Below are positions 7,625 to 16,184 of a stretch of DNA of 64,000 nt, piece after piece. Made by a program: the position numbers and the translations under genes. Below the pieces are notes generated by a model. It did not search any database and was not told the origin of the DNA. It worked only from the letters and a program-made list of their open reading frames with translations. Numbering within the stretch: position 1 is the first letter of the stretch; each line of letters begins with the position of its first letter. Source of the stretch: CAYLLN01 sp036496265 (lineage in GTDB: Bacteria; Planctomycetota; Planctomycetia; Pirellulales; Pirellulaceae); the NCBI GenBank assembly GCA_036496265.1, contig DASXLL010000366.1:6541-70540 (forward strand), written 5' to 3'.

Positions 7625-10159
7625 CTATTGCCCACGCGATTGAAATGCTTTGCTTGCGGCGACGAGTTGAATGAGATCGCGGAAGCCGTTGCCTTTGGCG
7701 CGAAGCTCGCGGACGATGGAATCAACCTGGGGGCGGTCGGCGGCGGTTATGGGGCGGCCGGTGGCGTAGGCGAGCAGCTTTGTTGTGAGCGCGGTGGCGA
7801 ATTGGTCCTGGCGCTTGAGCAGAATCTGCTTGAGTTCTTGGACGTCGGTGAATTTCTCGCCGCTGGGCAATTCGCCGGCGGAATCGATGGTTTGTTTGGC
7901 TGAATAGCGCTCGCGCCAGGCACCGATGGCGTCGTAGTTTTCGAGGGCGAAGCCGAGTGGATCGATTTTGCGGTGGCAGTCGTAGCAGGCGGCGACGTTG
8001 CGATGCTTTTCGAGCTGCTCGCGGATGGTTTGAGCGCCGCGAATATCGGGATCGAGCGGTTCGACGTCGGGCGGCGGCGGATTGGGCGGCGTGCCAAGGA
8101 TGTTTTCGAGAAGCCAGACGCCGCGGACGACGGGCGAGGTGTCGATGCCGTTGGCAGTGACGGTGAGGACGCTGCCTTGGCCGAGCAGGCCGCCGCGGTG
8201 GCGGTCGGTCAGATTAACGAGCTTAAAATCATGACTGTTGGGCGACGGGAGGCCGTAAAGCTTGGCGAGGCCTTTGTTGATGTAGGTGAAATCGGCGTCG
8301 AGGAATTTGGAAATGTCGAGATTCTCGTCCAAGAGGCGGCGGGCGAAAAGGCGCGTTTCCTGCCGCATCGCTGTCTGCAAATCGTAGCGGTAAAAGTCCT
8401 CGAACTTGTTGCGGTCGGGGGGCATCGAGCCAAGATCGCGAAGCGTGAGCCAGCTATCCAGGAAGCCGTCTAGAAATGCGTCCGAGCGCGAGTCTTTGAG
8501 CATCCGTTCGACCTGGGCGGACAATGCTTTGGGCTGAATGAGCTTGCCGGTTTCGGCCGCTGCAAGAAGCTCGTCGTCGGGCATCGATGACCAAAGGAAA
8601 TAGGAGAGGCGCGAGGCAAGGGCGTGTTGTGAAAGCTTGCCGGAGGCTGGCTCGTCGAGGTAGAGGAAGCTGGGCGAGCAGAGCACGGCCTTGAGGCCGT
8701 CGCTATAGCTCTCGAGTGGAGTACGGCCGGACTTTTGGCGATGGTCAATGACCTGAATGAGCCGGTCGAGCTCCTCGGATGTAACCGATCGACGATACGC
8801 GCGGGAGGCGAATTCGGCGAGGTGGAGGCGCATTTGGTCGGACGAGATCTGACCGGTTTGGTGGACGGCCTGCCAATCGTCGCCGAGGACGGCTTTTTGC
8901 GTGGGTATCGGCCACGAATCGTAAAACGGGCCTTCGATCTCGACTTCGTAGATATGAATCTGGGGCAGCTTGCCGTATTTGATGACATTGAAGCGGTGCT
9001 CGACAATGCCGCCGCGGACGAGCGGCGGAAATTGGTCGCGATACTTCCGCGACATTTTGCCCCACATTTCGCGCACGTCCATCATGCCGTTGGGGAACGT
9101 GAAGCGGGGCGCGAAGCCGGCGTCGAGCCAGACGCGGGCAGTGTACCATTGCTGCTCGTCGGCCAGGTCGAACTCAGCGAGCACCGGTTCGATCGGCTGT
9201 GGCTTGTACATCGGACCGACGCGAGAATTGCCGACCACAATGTTCAGGCGTAGTGGATCGTCGGGGTTGGTGCCGACGAATTCAACCTCGTAGGGATGGC
9301 GACGATTGAGGGCCTCGGCTTTAAAGCGGATTTCGTATATCCCGTCGAACGGGACCCCTTCCTTGAACTGCACGAGGTGGGCGTAGGCGCCTTCGGGCTT
9401 GTCGGCCGCGGGGACATCGTAGAGCGTGAGATGCGAGAAGCCGTTGGTACGGCCATGGACCTGGTCGATCTCGGGTTGCTGACGAAAACCGCTGTTGAAG
9501 CGCCATACGCGGGGTTCGGGCTTCGTCGTTGGCGTCATCGCCTTGTTGACGATTTGATCGGCAGCATCGAGATAGCGCTGGAGCAAGTGGCCGGAGGTGA
9601 CAAGCGTCTGGCCGATGTTGTCGAGGTGATCTGTCGTGCCATCGGTGGGAAAGCCGGTGGTGGGATCGAACATCGAGATGTTGAAATGGAACAGGTCGCG
9701 GACGGTGTTCTTGTATTCACGCGAGTTCAGGCGGCGGAGCGTCGTATAACTGCCCGAAGAACGGCGAGCTTCGTGATATTTTTGAATGCGGCCGGTGAGC
9801 CAGGCGAGGGCCACTTGTCGCTCGCTGTCGGACGGCTTCTTAGCGCCTTTAGGCGGCATTTCGGCGAGGTTGAGCTGATCGACGATGTCTTGGAGATCGA
9901 CGAGCGAGGCGTCGTCGGTGATGTCGCCGGTTAGTTGGTCGAAACGGCGGTCTCCTTTTTGCTTTTGCTCGCCGTGGCACGAGAGACAGTAGGTGCTCAG
10001 GAAGGGCTTTAGTTGAGTGGCGAAGCTCTGGTCGTCGGCTGCGTGAGTAGACGACGCCAGGCAGGCAATCGCTGTTGCAATCAATATCAGGCAAACAAGT
10101 AATCGAGGTGGGCACAGACGAGACGCCTGCGCCACCCATTTCAAATTTAGTGCAGGCAT
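7625..10159 (-). CDS. Planctomycete cytochrome-type DUF1592/DUF1588 protein
   Basis: An 844-residue exported protein with the domain order typical of planctomycetes. A signal peptide (LLVCLILIATAIACLASS) is followed by a PSCyt1 c-type-heme-like motif C58-LS-CH62 and then DUF1587 (YTTLRRLNSREYKNTVRDLF). Next come DUF1595, DUF1592 and DUF1588 (LTDRHRGGLLGQGSVLTVTA, then GVWLLENILGTPPNPPPPDV) with a second CYDCH motif at about 725-729. The DUF1585 C-terminal segment ends the protein. The family role is not established; the heme motifs suggest periplasmic redox chemistry or heme binding. The start ATG lies 2 nt after the stop of the upstream DUF1552 gene, so the two are surely co-transcribed, as is usual for this pair. 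The residues VAQASRLC before the signal core are encoded by a small palindromic repeat. Confidence 0.9.
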   Translation of the reverse strand: MPALNLKWVAQASRLCPPRLLVCLILIATAIACLASSTHAADDQSFATQLKPFLSTYCLSCHGEQKQKGDRRFDQLTGDITDDASLVDLQDIVDQLNLAEMPPKGAKKPSDSERQVALAWLTGRIQKYHEARRSSGSYTTLRRLNSREYKNTVRDLFHFNISMFDPTTGFPTDGTTDHLDNIGQTLVTSGHLLQRYLDAADQIVNKAMTPTTKPEPRVWRFNSGFRQQPEIDQVHGRTNGFSHLTLYDVPAADKPEGAYAHLVQFKEGVPFDGIYEIRFKAEALNRRHPYEVEFVGTNPDDPLRLNIVVGNSRVGPMYKPQPIEPVLAEFDLADEQQWYTARVWLDAGFAPRFTFPNGMMDVREMWGKMSRKYRDQFPPLVRGGIVEHRFNVIKYGKLPQIHIYEVEIEGPFYDSWPIPTQKAVLGDDWQAVHQTGQISSDQMRLHLAEFASRAYRRSVTSEELDRLIQVIDHRQKSGRTPLESYSDGLKAVLCSPSFLYLDEPASGKLSQHALASRLSYFLWSSMPDDELLAAAETGKLIQPKALSAQVERMLKDSRSDAFLDGFLDSWLTLRDLGSMPPDRNKFEDFYRYDLQTAMRQETRLFARRLLDENLDISKFLDADFTYINKGLAKLYGLPSPNSHDFKLVNLTDRHRGGLLGQGSVLTVTANGIDTSPVVRGVWLLENILGTPPNPPPPDVEPLDPDIRGAQTIREQLEKHRNVAACYDCHRKIDPLGFALENYDAIGAWRERYSAKQTIDSAGELPSGEKFTDVQELKQILLKRQDQFATALTTKLLAYATGRPITAADRPQVDSIVRELRAKGNGFRDLIQLVAASKAFQSRGQ
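10111..10133. repeat. Short palindromic repeat encoding an AQASRLC peptide
   Basis: On the minus strand GGCGCAGGCG-TCT-CGTCTGTGCC forms a 10-bp stem with two G-U pairs. It lies within the 5' end of the DUF1592-family gene and is translated as part of VAQASRLC, ahead of the hydrophobic signal core. From memory, the same peptide scar occurs at N-termini of many planctomycete and verrucomicrobial proteins. Confidence 0.6.
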
Positions 10160-10161
10160 AT

Positions 10162-11457
10162 TTAGGCGAGTTCCAGGCCGGAGAGTGTGCCGGTGGCGGC
10201 GCTGAAGCGGTCGGTTTCGACGCCGAAGCGCTGGAGCAGGGAAACGTAGAGATTGCAGAGCGGGACGCGCTTGCGCTGCTCGCTGGGGTAGGACTTGTGC
10301 TCGCCGTGCTTAAATCCGCCGCCGGCGAGGATAATCGGCAGATCGATGTTGATGTGCGAGTTGGCGTTGCCCATACCGCTGCCGAGGAGCACCATCGTGC
10401 TGTCGAGCAAAGTGCCATCGCTGCCGGACTCTTTGGTGGACCGAAGCTTGTCGAGGAAGTGAGCGAATTGCTGCATCTGGTACACCTCAATCTGCACGAG
10501 CTGATCGATGCTTGACTGCAATTGGCCGTGATGCGAGAGATTGTGGTAGCCCTGGCGAATTCCGAGGTCGGAGGCGGCGAAGCTGCCGCCGATTTCGAGC
10601 GTGGCGACGCGAGTGGAATCGGTTTGGAGGGCGAGAGCGATGAGGTCGTAGATGGCGGGCAGGTCCTTGGTAAGGCCCTGGTTCTCCGGCTCCTTCATGT
10701 CGAGCTTGGGCTTGGGAATGTTTTGCCAGTGTTTGTCGAGATCGAGCTTCGTTTCGACGTCGCGGACGGATGAGAGGTATTCGTCGAGTTTCGAGGCGTC
10801 GCTTTTGTTGAGGCGACTGCTCATGGACTTCGCATCGCCGAGGACGGCGTCGAGAATCGAGCCTTGCAGGGCAATGCGATCGGCGGCTTTTTGCTTCTCG
10901 TCCCCGGCATCGTCGATGAACAGCATGCGGAACAGCTCGCGCGGGCCGGGGATCGGCGGGATGCGAGTGCCGCTGCGGGTCCAACTCATCTGGCAGCCGC
11001 CGTGAAGGCCGCCTTCAGAACCGATGGCCAGCGAGGGGAAGCGGGTTTGCGAGCCGACGTGTTCCGCGGCCCGCTGGTCGAGGCTGATGCCGCCGTCGGG
11101 CGAGCCTTTCGCTTCGACCGATTTGATACCGGTCAAAAACGCGTGAATCGCAAAGTGGCCGCCTTTAAGTCCGTGGTCGAGATGCGAGAAGAGCGTGAAA
11201 TTCGAGCGATGGTTCTCGAGCGGCTTGAGTAGCGGCGTCAGCTCGAAATCGCGGCCGGTTTTGGACGGCCAGAAGGCGCCCGGGTACATGCCGAACTCGT
11301 TGCCAACGCAGACCATGCGGCGGGGCGGAGCCTTCGACTGATCGGCCCTTGCTGAGTTTTCTCCAGCCAAGCCGGGCAGCGATTCGAGTGCCGGGAGGGC
11401 GATGCAGATGCCGGCGGCTTTGAGGAAGGTGCGGCGAGTGGTGTGGTAGGCGGGCAT
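10162..11457 (-). CDS. DUF1552 family exported protein with twin-arginine signal
   Basis: A 431-residue protein of the DUF1552 family, characteristic of Planctomycetota and Verrucomicrobiota. The N-terminus has a Tat signal (RRTFLKAAGICIALPALESL), so export in folded form is expected. Family segments include MVCVGNEFGMYPGAFWP, LFSHLDHGLKGGHFAIHAFL, DQRAAEH, and near the end GSGMGNANSHINIDLPIILA followed by the terminal GLELA. The family is distantly related to DUF1501/sulfatase-like folds; its reaction is unknown. It is the first gene of a two-gene operon with the planctomycete cytochrome protein downstream (2-nt gap). The pairing suggests a periplasmic complex, but that is inference. Confidence 0.9.
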   Translation of the reverse strand: MPAYHTTRRTFLKAAGICIALPALESLPGLAGENSARADQSKAPPRRMVCVGNEFGMYPGAFWPSKTGRDFELTPLLKPLENHRSNFTLFSHLDHGLKGGHFAIHAFLTGIKSVEAKGSPDGGISLDQRAAEHVGSQTRFPSLAIGSEGGLHGGCQMSWTRSGTRIPPIPGPRELFRMLFIDDAGDEKQKAADRIALQGSILDAVLGDAKSMSSRLNKSDASKLDEYLSSVRDVETKLDLDKHWQNIPKPKLDMKEPENQGLTKDLPAIYDLIALALQTDSTRVATLEIGGSFAASDLGIRQGYHNLSHHGQLQSSIDQLVQIEVYQMQQFAHFLDKLRSTKESGSDGTLLDSTMVLLGSGMGNANSHINIDLPIILAGGGFKHGEHKSYPSEQRKRVPLCNLYVSLLQRFGVETDRFSAATGTLSGLELA

Positions 11458-11903
11458 GGGTGGGGCGCGCGGAGGGAGGGAGGTGGGCTTGATGAATAAG
11501 ACGATCTGGCGAGGGGAGTTATTGTCTCACAGTGGACGAGGGCAAGCCAGAGAATAACGAGTTAGGGTCGGTTTCGGGGAGGCGCGGCGCTAACATTTGG
11601 GGCAAATATTTTTTAAAGTGGAGTTTTGTAAGTTGTTACCGATTCATGGCTTGCGTCGCTAACATCGCTAAAAATGGGGGCTAACATTGAGGTTGGTGTT
11701 AGCGGTTCGAGTTGCTGCAGCTGTGCAATTCAACGGAAGTGAGTTTGCGGGGGCCGGTTATCGCGGCGCGGGTTCCTCAGGGCCGGCGGGACGAACTTTT
11801 GATCCCTATAGCTACATCGCAATTTCGGCGGAAAAGCGGGCCAGATTTTGGGAAATAGTTGTGGCGGCTGCCTGGAGATTTTGGGGCGACTACGGGGACG
11901 GTA
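11458..11903. other. Intergenic region downstream of fusA; small hairpin, no gene
   Basis: About 445 bp without a credible gene. The octamer GCTAACAT or close variants recurs near 11588, 11658 and 11680. GCTAACA (11680-11686) and TGTTAGC (11697-11703) form a 7-bp inverted repeat with a 10-nt loop. A plus-strand frame at 11687-11923 is unlikely to be real: it has no ribosome binding site, no family resemblance, and overlaps the fusA 3' end. Confidence 0.4.
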
Positions 11904-14006
11904 TTAGATTTCAAACGCCTTGAGGACTTCGGGCGGGGCGGGGTCGTAGCGGAGGGGCTCCATGGAGGAGCCGGCGCGGCCTTGGGAGAGGGAACGCATG
12001 GCGCTGGAGTAGCCGAAGAGCTCTTTGAGCGGGGCGTGGGCTTCAATGGTGGTCATCTTGCCGCGGTGGTCGGTCTTGGCGATGGTGGCGCGGCGCTGTT
12101 GGAGATCGCCGACGAAATCGCCGAGGTAGTCTTCGGGAGTGACGATGTCGAGCTTCATGATGGGTTCGAGCAGGACTTTGCCCCCTTTTTCGAGGCCTTG
12201 GTCGAAGGCGTCGGAGGCGGCGATTTTCATGGCGCGGTCGTCGGTTTGCTCGTTCCATTCGCCGCCGAGGACGGTGATTTTGAGCTTCATGAGGGGATAG
12301 CCGGCGATTTTGCCGCCGCCTTCGCCGAGAGCCTTTAGTTCATCGAGGGCAGCGGTGAGAAATTCCGGAGGGAGGCCATCGGGCGGGACGGCGGAAAGGA
12401 GCATGACGGGGATTTTGCTGTTTGGTGCGGGCTCCATCTTGAGGCGGAGCTTGGCGAAGAGCTGCTGGCCGGCGATGAAGCGGTGGCATTCGCCGGTGAT
12501 TTCGGCGGCGTGGTCGATTGACTCGCGGTAGCTGACTTGCGGCTTGTGGAACTTGATATTGAGGTTGAAATCGCGGAGGAGGCGGTTTTTGATAATCTCC
12601 AGGTGCAGCTCGCCCATGCCGCTGATGAGCGTTTGGCCCGTTTCGCTGCTGTTCACTTGGAGCGTGGGGTCCTGTCGCTTGAGCATGGCGAGCGTGTCTT
12701 CGAGCTTCTTTTTTTCGGCGCTCGATTCGGGCTCGATGGCCATGGAGATGACCGTTTCGGGGAATTTGATCGTTTCGAGAAGGATCGGTTCGCGGGTGTC
12801 GCAGATGGTGTCGCCGGTGATCGATTGGCGCATGCCGATGACGCCGACGATGTCGCCGGCGGAGGAGCTTTCGACTTGCTCTTCTTTTTTGGTGGCGTGA
12901 ATGTGCCAGAGTTGGGCGACGTTTTCTTTGAGGTCTTTGCCGGGATTCAAAACGCGGCTGTTGGCCTTGAGGACTCCGGAATAGACACGGACCCAGTGGA
13001 TGTCGCCGGTTTTGGCAGGGAGAACTTTGAAGACGAGGCCGCTGAAGGGCTCATTGGAGTCGGGCTTGCGCTGGATCGTCTTTTTGATTTTGTCGCCGAC
13101 GGATTCGCCTTCGACGGGAGGTACTTCGAGGGGGCTGGGAAGATAATACTGAACCGCGTCGAGGACGGGCTGGACGCCGATGCCGTGGAGGGCGGAGCCG
13201 CAGAGGACGGGCTGAAGCTGCATGTGGACGGTGGCGTCGCGGAGGGCTTTGCGGATGATGTCGGGCGGAATCGGCTGCTCGGCGAGGGCCAGCTCCATCA
13301 TTTGGTTGCTGTGGGTGTAGAGCTTTTCGAGCATTTCGTGCCGCCAGACTTCGGCGTCGCCTTGCAGATCGGCTGGGATTTCTTCGATCGAGTATTCGCG
13401 GGCGTCTTTGTCGGTTGGAAACGTGAGCAGCTTCATTTCGATGAGATCGATGACGCCGCGGAAGGGATTGGCCACATGGGGCGGGCCCTGGCCGACGGGA
13501 ATTTGGATGGCGATGGGGTGCGCGCCGAGGCGGGAGGCCATTTCTTCGAAGACACTCTCGAAATCGGCCCCTTCGCGGTCGAGCTTGTTGATGAAGGCGA
13601 CACGAGGGACTTTGTAGCGGTCGGCCTGCCGCCAGACGGTTTCGCTCTGAGCCTCGACGCCTTCGCGGGCGGAGAAGACGACGACCGCGCCGTCGAGAAC
13701 GCGGAGGCAGCGTTCGACCTCGGCGGTGAAATCGACGTGGCCGGGCGTATCGAGGAGGTTGACCGTGACCGTTTCGCCGCCGCCGGCGGAATTCTTCCAG
13801 GGAAACGTGACGCAGGCGGCGTAGATGGTGATACCGCGCTGCTGCTCCTCAGGGTCGCTGTCGGTCTCGGTCGTGCCGCTATCGACAGCGCCGACGCGGT
13901 GCTTTGCGCCGCTGAGGTAGAGCATGCGCTCGGTGACTGTTGTTTTGCCGGCATCGATGTGGGCGATGATGCCGATGTTGCGGATGCGGTCGATTTGGCG
14001 GGACAT
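11904..14006 (-). CDS. fusA: Translation elongation factor G (divergent)
   Basis: EF-G is the ribosomal translocase GTPase and also acts in ribosome recycling. All five domains fit in 700 residues. The G domain has AHIDAGKTT, switch I QQRGITIYAACVTF, DTPGHVDF and NKLDREGADF; the protein ends with the conserved LFGYSSAMRSLSQGRAG region. Two features depart from the classical sequence. Switch I has QQRGITIYAA rather than ERGITI-SAA. The domain IV tip reads GGEWNEQTDDRAMKIAA where E. coli has a His583-containing loop, so that histidine is not conserved. Planctomycetes carry several EF-G paralogues, and this could be a specialised one. It lies downstream of rpsG as in str operons, but separated from it by a vapBC pair and by a gene on the opposite strand. 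Confidence 0.92.
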   Translation of the reverse strand: MSRQIDRIRNIGIIAHIDAGKTTVTERMLYLSGAKHRVGAVDSGTTETDSDPEEQQRGITIYAACVTFPWKNSAGGGETVTVNLLDTPGHVDFTAEVERCLRVLDGAVVVFSAREGVEAQSETVWRQADRYKVPRVAFINKLDREGADFESVFEEMASRLGAHPIAIQIPVGQGPPHVANPFRGVIDLIEMKLLTFPTDKDAREYSIEEIPADLQGDAEVWRHEMLEKLYTHSNQMMELALAEQPIPPDIIRKALRDATVHMQLQPVLCGSALHGIGVQPVLDAVQYYLPSPLEVPPVEGESVGDKIKKTIQRKPDSNEPFSGLVFKVLPAKTGDIHWVRVYSGVLKANSRVLNPGKDLKENVAQLWHIHATKKEEQVESSSAGDIVGVIGMRQSITGDTICDTREPILLETIKFPETVISMAIEPESSAEKKKLEDTLAMLKRQDPTLQVNSSETGQTLISGMGELHLEIIKNRLLRDFNLNIKFHKPQVSYRESIDHAAEITGECHRFIAGQQLFAKLRLKMEPAPNSKIPVMLLSAVPPDGLPPEFLTAALDELKALGEGGGKIAGYPLMKLKITVLGGEWNEQTDDRAMKIAASDAFDQGLEKGGKVLLEPIMKLDIVTPEDYLGDFVGDLQQRRATIAKTDHRGKMTTIEAHAPLKELFGYSSAMRSLSQGRAGSSMEPLRYDPAPPEVLKAFEI

Positions 14007-14249
14007 GGGGAAGACTAGGGCTAGTACGTAGGGCTAGGGAGAACACGAGCGTAGATTGATTGCAGCACCTAATGCTCGTCGTCGCCCATGATTCCCTATC
14101 CTTTCTCTTTCAACCCTGACCTCTGCTCCCGTCGCAGTGGCTGAATTATATCGGCCTGATGGCAGCTGTGTCTGTGAGATCATCGCAAATTGACTTGCGT
14201 CGATCGAGCACGCAAAATAGCGGCCGTGCCAGCAAGACCATCCGGAGGC

Positions 14250-14696
14250 ATGCAACCCGTGCGGCTCTACCAGCACATCAAGGCCGAATACTTTTGCACC
14301 GAGTGCAAGCGAGGCCGAACTCTCATCCAGCCCTGCATTTCACGGCTGGATTGGATCGTCCTGGCGTGTGCTGGATTGCCAGTTGCAATCGTCATGCTTT
14401 TACGCAACGAAAGTCTCTCCTGGTGGTATTGCATCCTGGCCGTCTATGCCGGCGAATTGCTGGCTCTTTACGCGGCGGGATTCATCAGCAGCTTCATCTT
14501 TTTGTTTGATTTGCGTGAGCTACGTGAAATCCATAAATGCAGCGAATGTGGCGGGCGCATGGTCTTAGCTGGACGCCACTTCGACCCCGCAGGCGATGCC
14601 GACCCACATTACAGCGATTTCGTGATCCTGGGCGTGTTTCTATTGCTGAACGCGGCCTTTTGGATCATTTACGCTCGCGGCGGTTTTGGGGCCTGA
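14250..14696 (+). CDS. Small membrane protein with two zinc-ribbon-like Cys pairs
   Basis: Not recognised. From ATG 14250 the protein has 148 residues; the frame could also begin at a TTG at 14190. It contains two CxxC pairs, YFCTECKRG near the start and HKCSECGG about 85 residues later, which could form a zinc ribbon. Between and after them are hydrophobic segments: LDWIVLACAGLPVAIVMLL, then one or two helices through LALYAAGFISSFIFLF, and a C-terminal FVILGVFLLLNAAFWIIYA. Cysteine knuckles on the cytosolic side of a three- or four-helix membrane protein is the simplest model. It lies on the opposite strand between fusA and the vapBC remnant, so it interrupts the ancestral rpsG-fusA neighbourhood. 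Confidence 0.5.
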   Translation: MQPVRLYQHIKAEYFCTECKRGRTLIQPCISRLDWIVLACAGLPVAIVMLLRNESLSWWYCILAVYAGELLALYAAGFISSFIFLFDLRELREIHKCSECGGRMVLAGRHFDPAGDADPHYSDFVILGVFLLLNAAFWIIYARGGFGA

Positions 14697-14724
14697 TGCA
14701 AAACGAGCGGAGAAAGAGAGGCTT

Positions 14725-15165
14725 TTAAGAAGTCGGCGAGGAATGGAACGGGTTGATGACGCGAACCGTGCCGTAGGCTCGATCGTGCTGAAAATCCTCG
14801 GAGTACAACGGCGACAGGCCGTAATAATCGGCGTAGGCCCAGAGGTGAGCGTCGAACCAGGCGAGTTGGTAGGCGGCCGCCCCGCGTAGCGCCGTGCGGA
14901 CGATCGCGTCGTTGGGATAGTAAACAATGAACTGGTTCATCAGTTCTTCCGCCTCTCGGCGAGCATCAGGCGGCTATAACAGAGATCCGCCGCCAGCGAG
15001 CGGCCGCGTCGTGGCGGCTATGAACTCGACGATTGCTTGATGGGGAATGCGAAGGGAGTCGCTGACTAGTCCCTCACGAAGTAGTGCCGTGGCAATCTGT
15101 TGCTTTTCCGGAAAGCGAGGGTCGAATCGGTAAACGAGAATATTCGTATCAACCAGGGCCGCCAC
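14725..15165 (-). pseudogene. vapC: PIN-domain toxin VapC interrupted by an in-frame amber codon
   Basis: Two pieces in the same frame make one complete PIN domain. Residues 1-63 (ALVDTNILVYRFD with the first acidic residue; IPHQAIVEF) end at TAG 14974-14976. The frame then continues with PPDARREAEEL, AAAYQLAWFDAHLWAYADYY and LYSEDFQHDR to 14725. The distance from 14940 to 15165 is a multiple of three, so this is a single nonsense codon and not a frameshift. Related proteins usually have serine at this place (from memory, LLSP), and TCG to TAG is one base change. The acidic catalytic residues are split between the halves, so neither piece should be an active RNase. It overlaps the antitoxin gene by 17 nt. 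A sequencing error or stop readthrough cannot be excluded. Confidence 0.8.
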
Positions 15166-15445
15166 GGCTATAAAGCTCCTCGCGCGTCCAGCCGCGATTG
15201 GCCTGAGCAGAGGCGACCATCGTCGGCGCGATAGACTCGCGAAGGCGCTGCCGATTGGTCGCGTCGTCGAACCACTTCAATCGGTCAGCGGCGGGCGATT
15301 GGCCGGGGGAACGCAGTTCGACTGGCATTAATCGAATCGCATCGCCGGCATCCATCCATGTGATCTCGTCGCCAGGCTCGATGCTGTGCCGCATGGCGAT
15401 GGCTTTGGGGATTGTGACCTGAAGTTTGCTGGTGACCCTGGCCAT
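15149..15445 (-). CDS. vapB: AbrB/SpoVT-type antitoxin of the broken vapBC pair
   Basis: A 98-residue protein beginning MARVTSKLQVTIPKAIAM, a typical SpoVT-AbrB swapped-hairpin DNA-binding domain (residues 1-45: K-Q-TIPK, GDEI-W, D-IRLMP). The C-terminal half (about 50-98) is the expected toxin-binding tail. Such antitoxins neutralise the PIN RNase and repress their own promoter. A TTGACA / TAAAGT promoter with an ATCAC-GGAA-GTGAT-type dyad between the boxes lies immediately upstream, consistent with autoregulation. The predicted transcription start coincides with the ATG, so the message may be leaderless. With the toxin broken, the antitoxin has no obvious partner here. Confidence 0.8.
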   Translation of the reverse strand: MARVTSKLQVTIPKAIAMRHSIEPGDEITWMDAGDAIRLMPVELRSPGQSPAADRLKWFDDATNRQRLRESIAPTMVASAQANRGWTREELYSRGGPG

Positions 15446-15451
15446 GCCCTT

Positions 15452-15479
15452 ACTTTATCACGGAAGTGATCCTTGTCAA
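15452..15479 (-). promoter_or_regulatory. vapBC promoter with dyad operator
   Basis: Read on the minus strand, TTGACA (15479-15474) is followed after 16 nt by TAAAGT (15457-15452). Between them lies the inverted repeat ATCAC-N4-GTGAT (15457-15470), a plausible binding site for the AbrB-type antitoxin. Only 6 nt separate the -10 hexamer from the ATG at 15445. Confidence 0.6.
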
Positions 15480-15566
15480 ACATCCTATGGCGACGATGAG
15501 TGTCGATGGATGCGCGCAAAGCGAGTACAGCGAAGGAATTGCGTACTGTTGAACACCCTATACAGA

Positions 15567-16037
15567 CTACCAAGCGAAGTGGGCGAAGGCTTTGTTGGCG
15601 TCGGCCATGCGGTGGACGTTTTCGCGCTTGGTGTAGGCGGAACCTTCCTTGTTGTACGCGGCCGAAAGCTCCTCGGCCAGCTTTTGAAACATGGGGCGGC
15701 CTTTTTTCTCGCGAACCGCGCCGAGAATCCAGCGGATGGCGAGCGACTGCTGGCGATTGCGGTTCACCTGCATGGGAACCTGGTAAGCGGCGCCACCGAC
15801 GCGGCGGCTGCGGACTTCGATGTACGGCTTGACGTTTTCGACAGCCGTCGTGAAGACCTCGATGGGGTCCTTCTCGGGCATCTTTTCCTTGATGAGATCC
15901 AGGGCCGTATAAAAGCAATCTTGGGCGACGCTTTTCTTGCCGCTGTACATCAGGCAATTGATGAACTTCGACGCCAGAAGCGATTTGAACTTCGGGTCGG
16001 GACGGAGGCTGGAGGCGCTGGCGGTGATTTTTCCCAT
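15567..16037 (-). CDS. rpsG: 30S ribosomal protein S7
   Basis: S7 organises the 3' major domain of 16S rRNA and sits at the E site of the small subunit. The 156 residues match the normal family length. Conserved segments include FINCLMYSGKKSVAQ, the VENVKPYIEVRSRRVGGAAY beta-hairpin region, QVPM-V, the RQQSLAIRWI helix, and the C-terminal TKRENVHRMADANKAFAHFAW. It is the last r-protein gene of the block and follows rpsL after about 165 nt filled with short-unit repeats. No terminator is evident after it. Confidence 0.97.
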   Translation of the reverse strand: MGKITASASSLRPDPKFKSLLASKFINCLMYSGKKSVAQDCFYTALDLIKEKMPEKDPIEVFTTAVENVKPYIEVRSRRVGGAAYQVPMQVNRNRQQSLAIRWILGAVREKKGRPMFQKLAEELSAAYNKEGSAYTKRENVHRMADANKAFAHFAW

Positions 16038-16048
16038 GACTTACTCAA

Positions 16049-16170
16049 ATGACCAATGACCAAGCACCAATGACCAAACAAATTCAAAATGCGAATGACC
16101 CAATGAGGCGGATCATGATTTCATTGGAATTTGATGCTTAGGATTTGTTTGTAATTTGATGCTTGTGATT
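16049..16170. repeat. Fold-back short-unit array between rpsL and rpsG
   Basis: Units of the type AATGACCA are followed by CAAACAAATTCAAAATGCGAA. Beyond a short loop near 16115 come the partly complementary units TCATTGGAATTTGATGCTTAG and GGATTTGTTTGTAATTTGATGC. The whole could fold back in the rpsL-rpsG transcript. I see no gene in it. Confidence 0.6.
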
Positions 16171-16184
16171 TGGCGATTCATTTC

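Noticed and set aside
11687..11923. 78-codon plus-strand frame after fusA
   Set aside because: No ribosome binding site, overlaps the fusA 3' end, composition unlike neighbours.
12537..14018. 493-codon plus-strand frame opposite fusA
   Set aside because: Glycine/valine/aspartate-rich shadow of EF-G codons; no family resemblance.
14974..14976. TAG as a recoded (pyrrolysine-like) codon in vapC
   Set aside because: No pyl genes seen, and relatives appear to have serine here; a point mutation is simpler.
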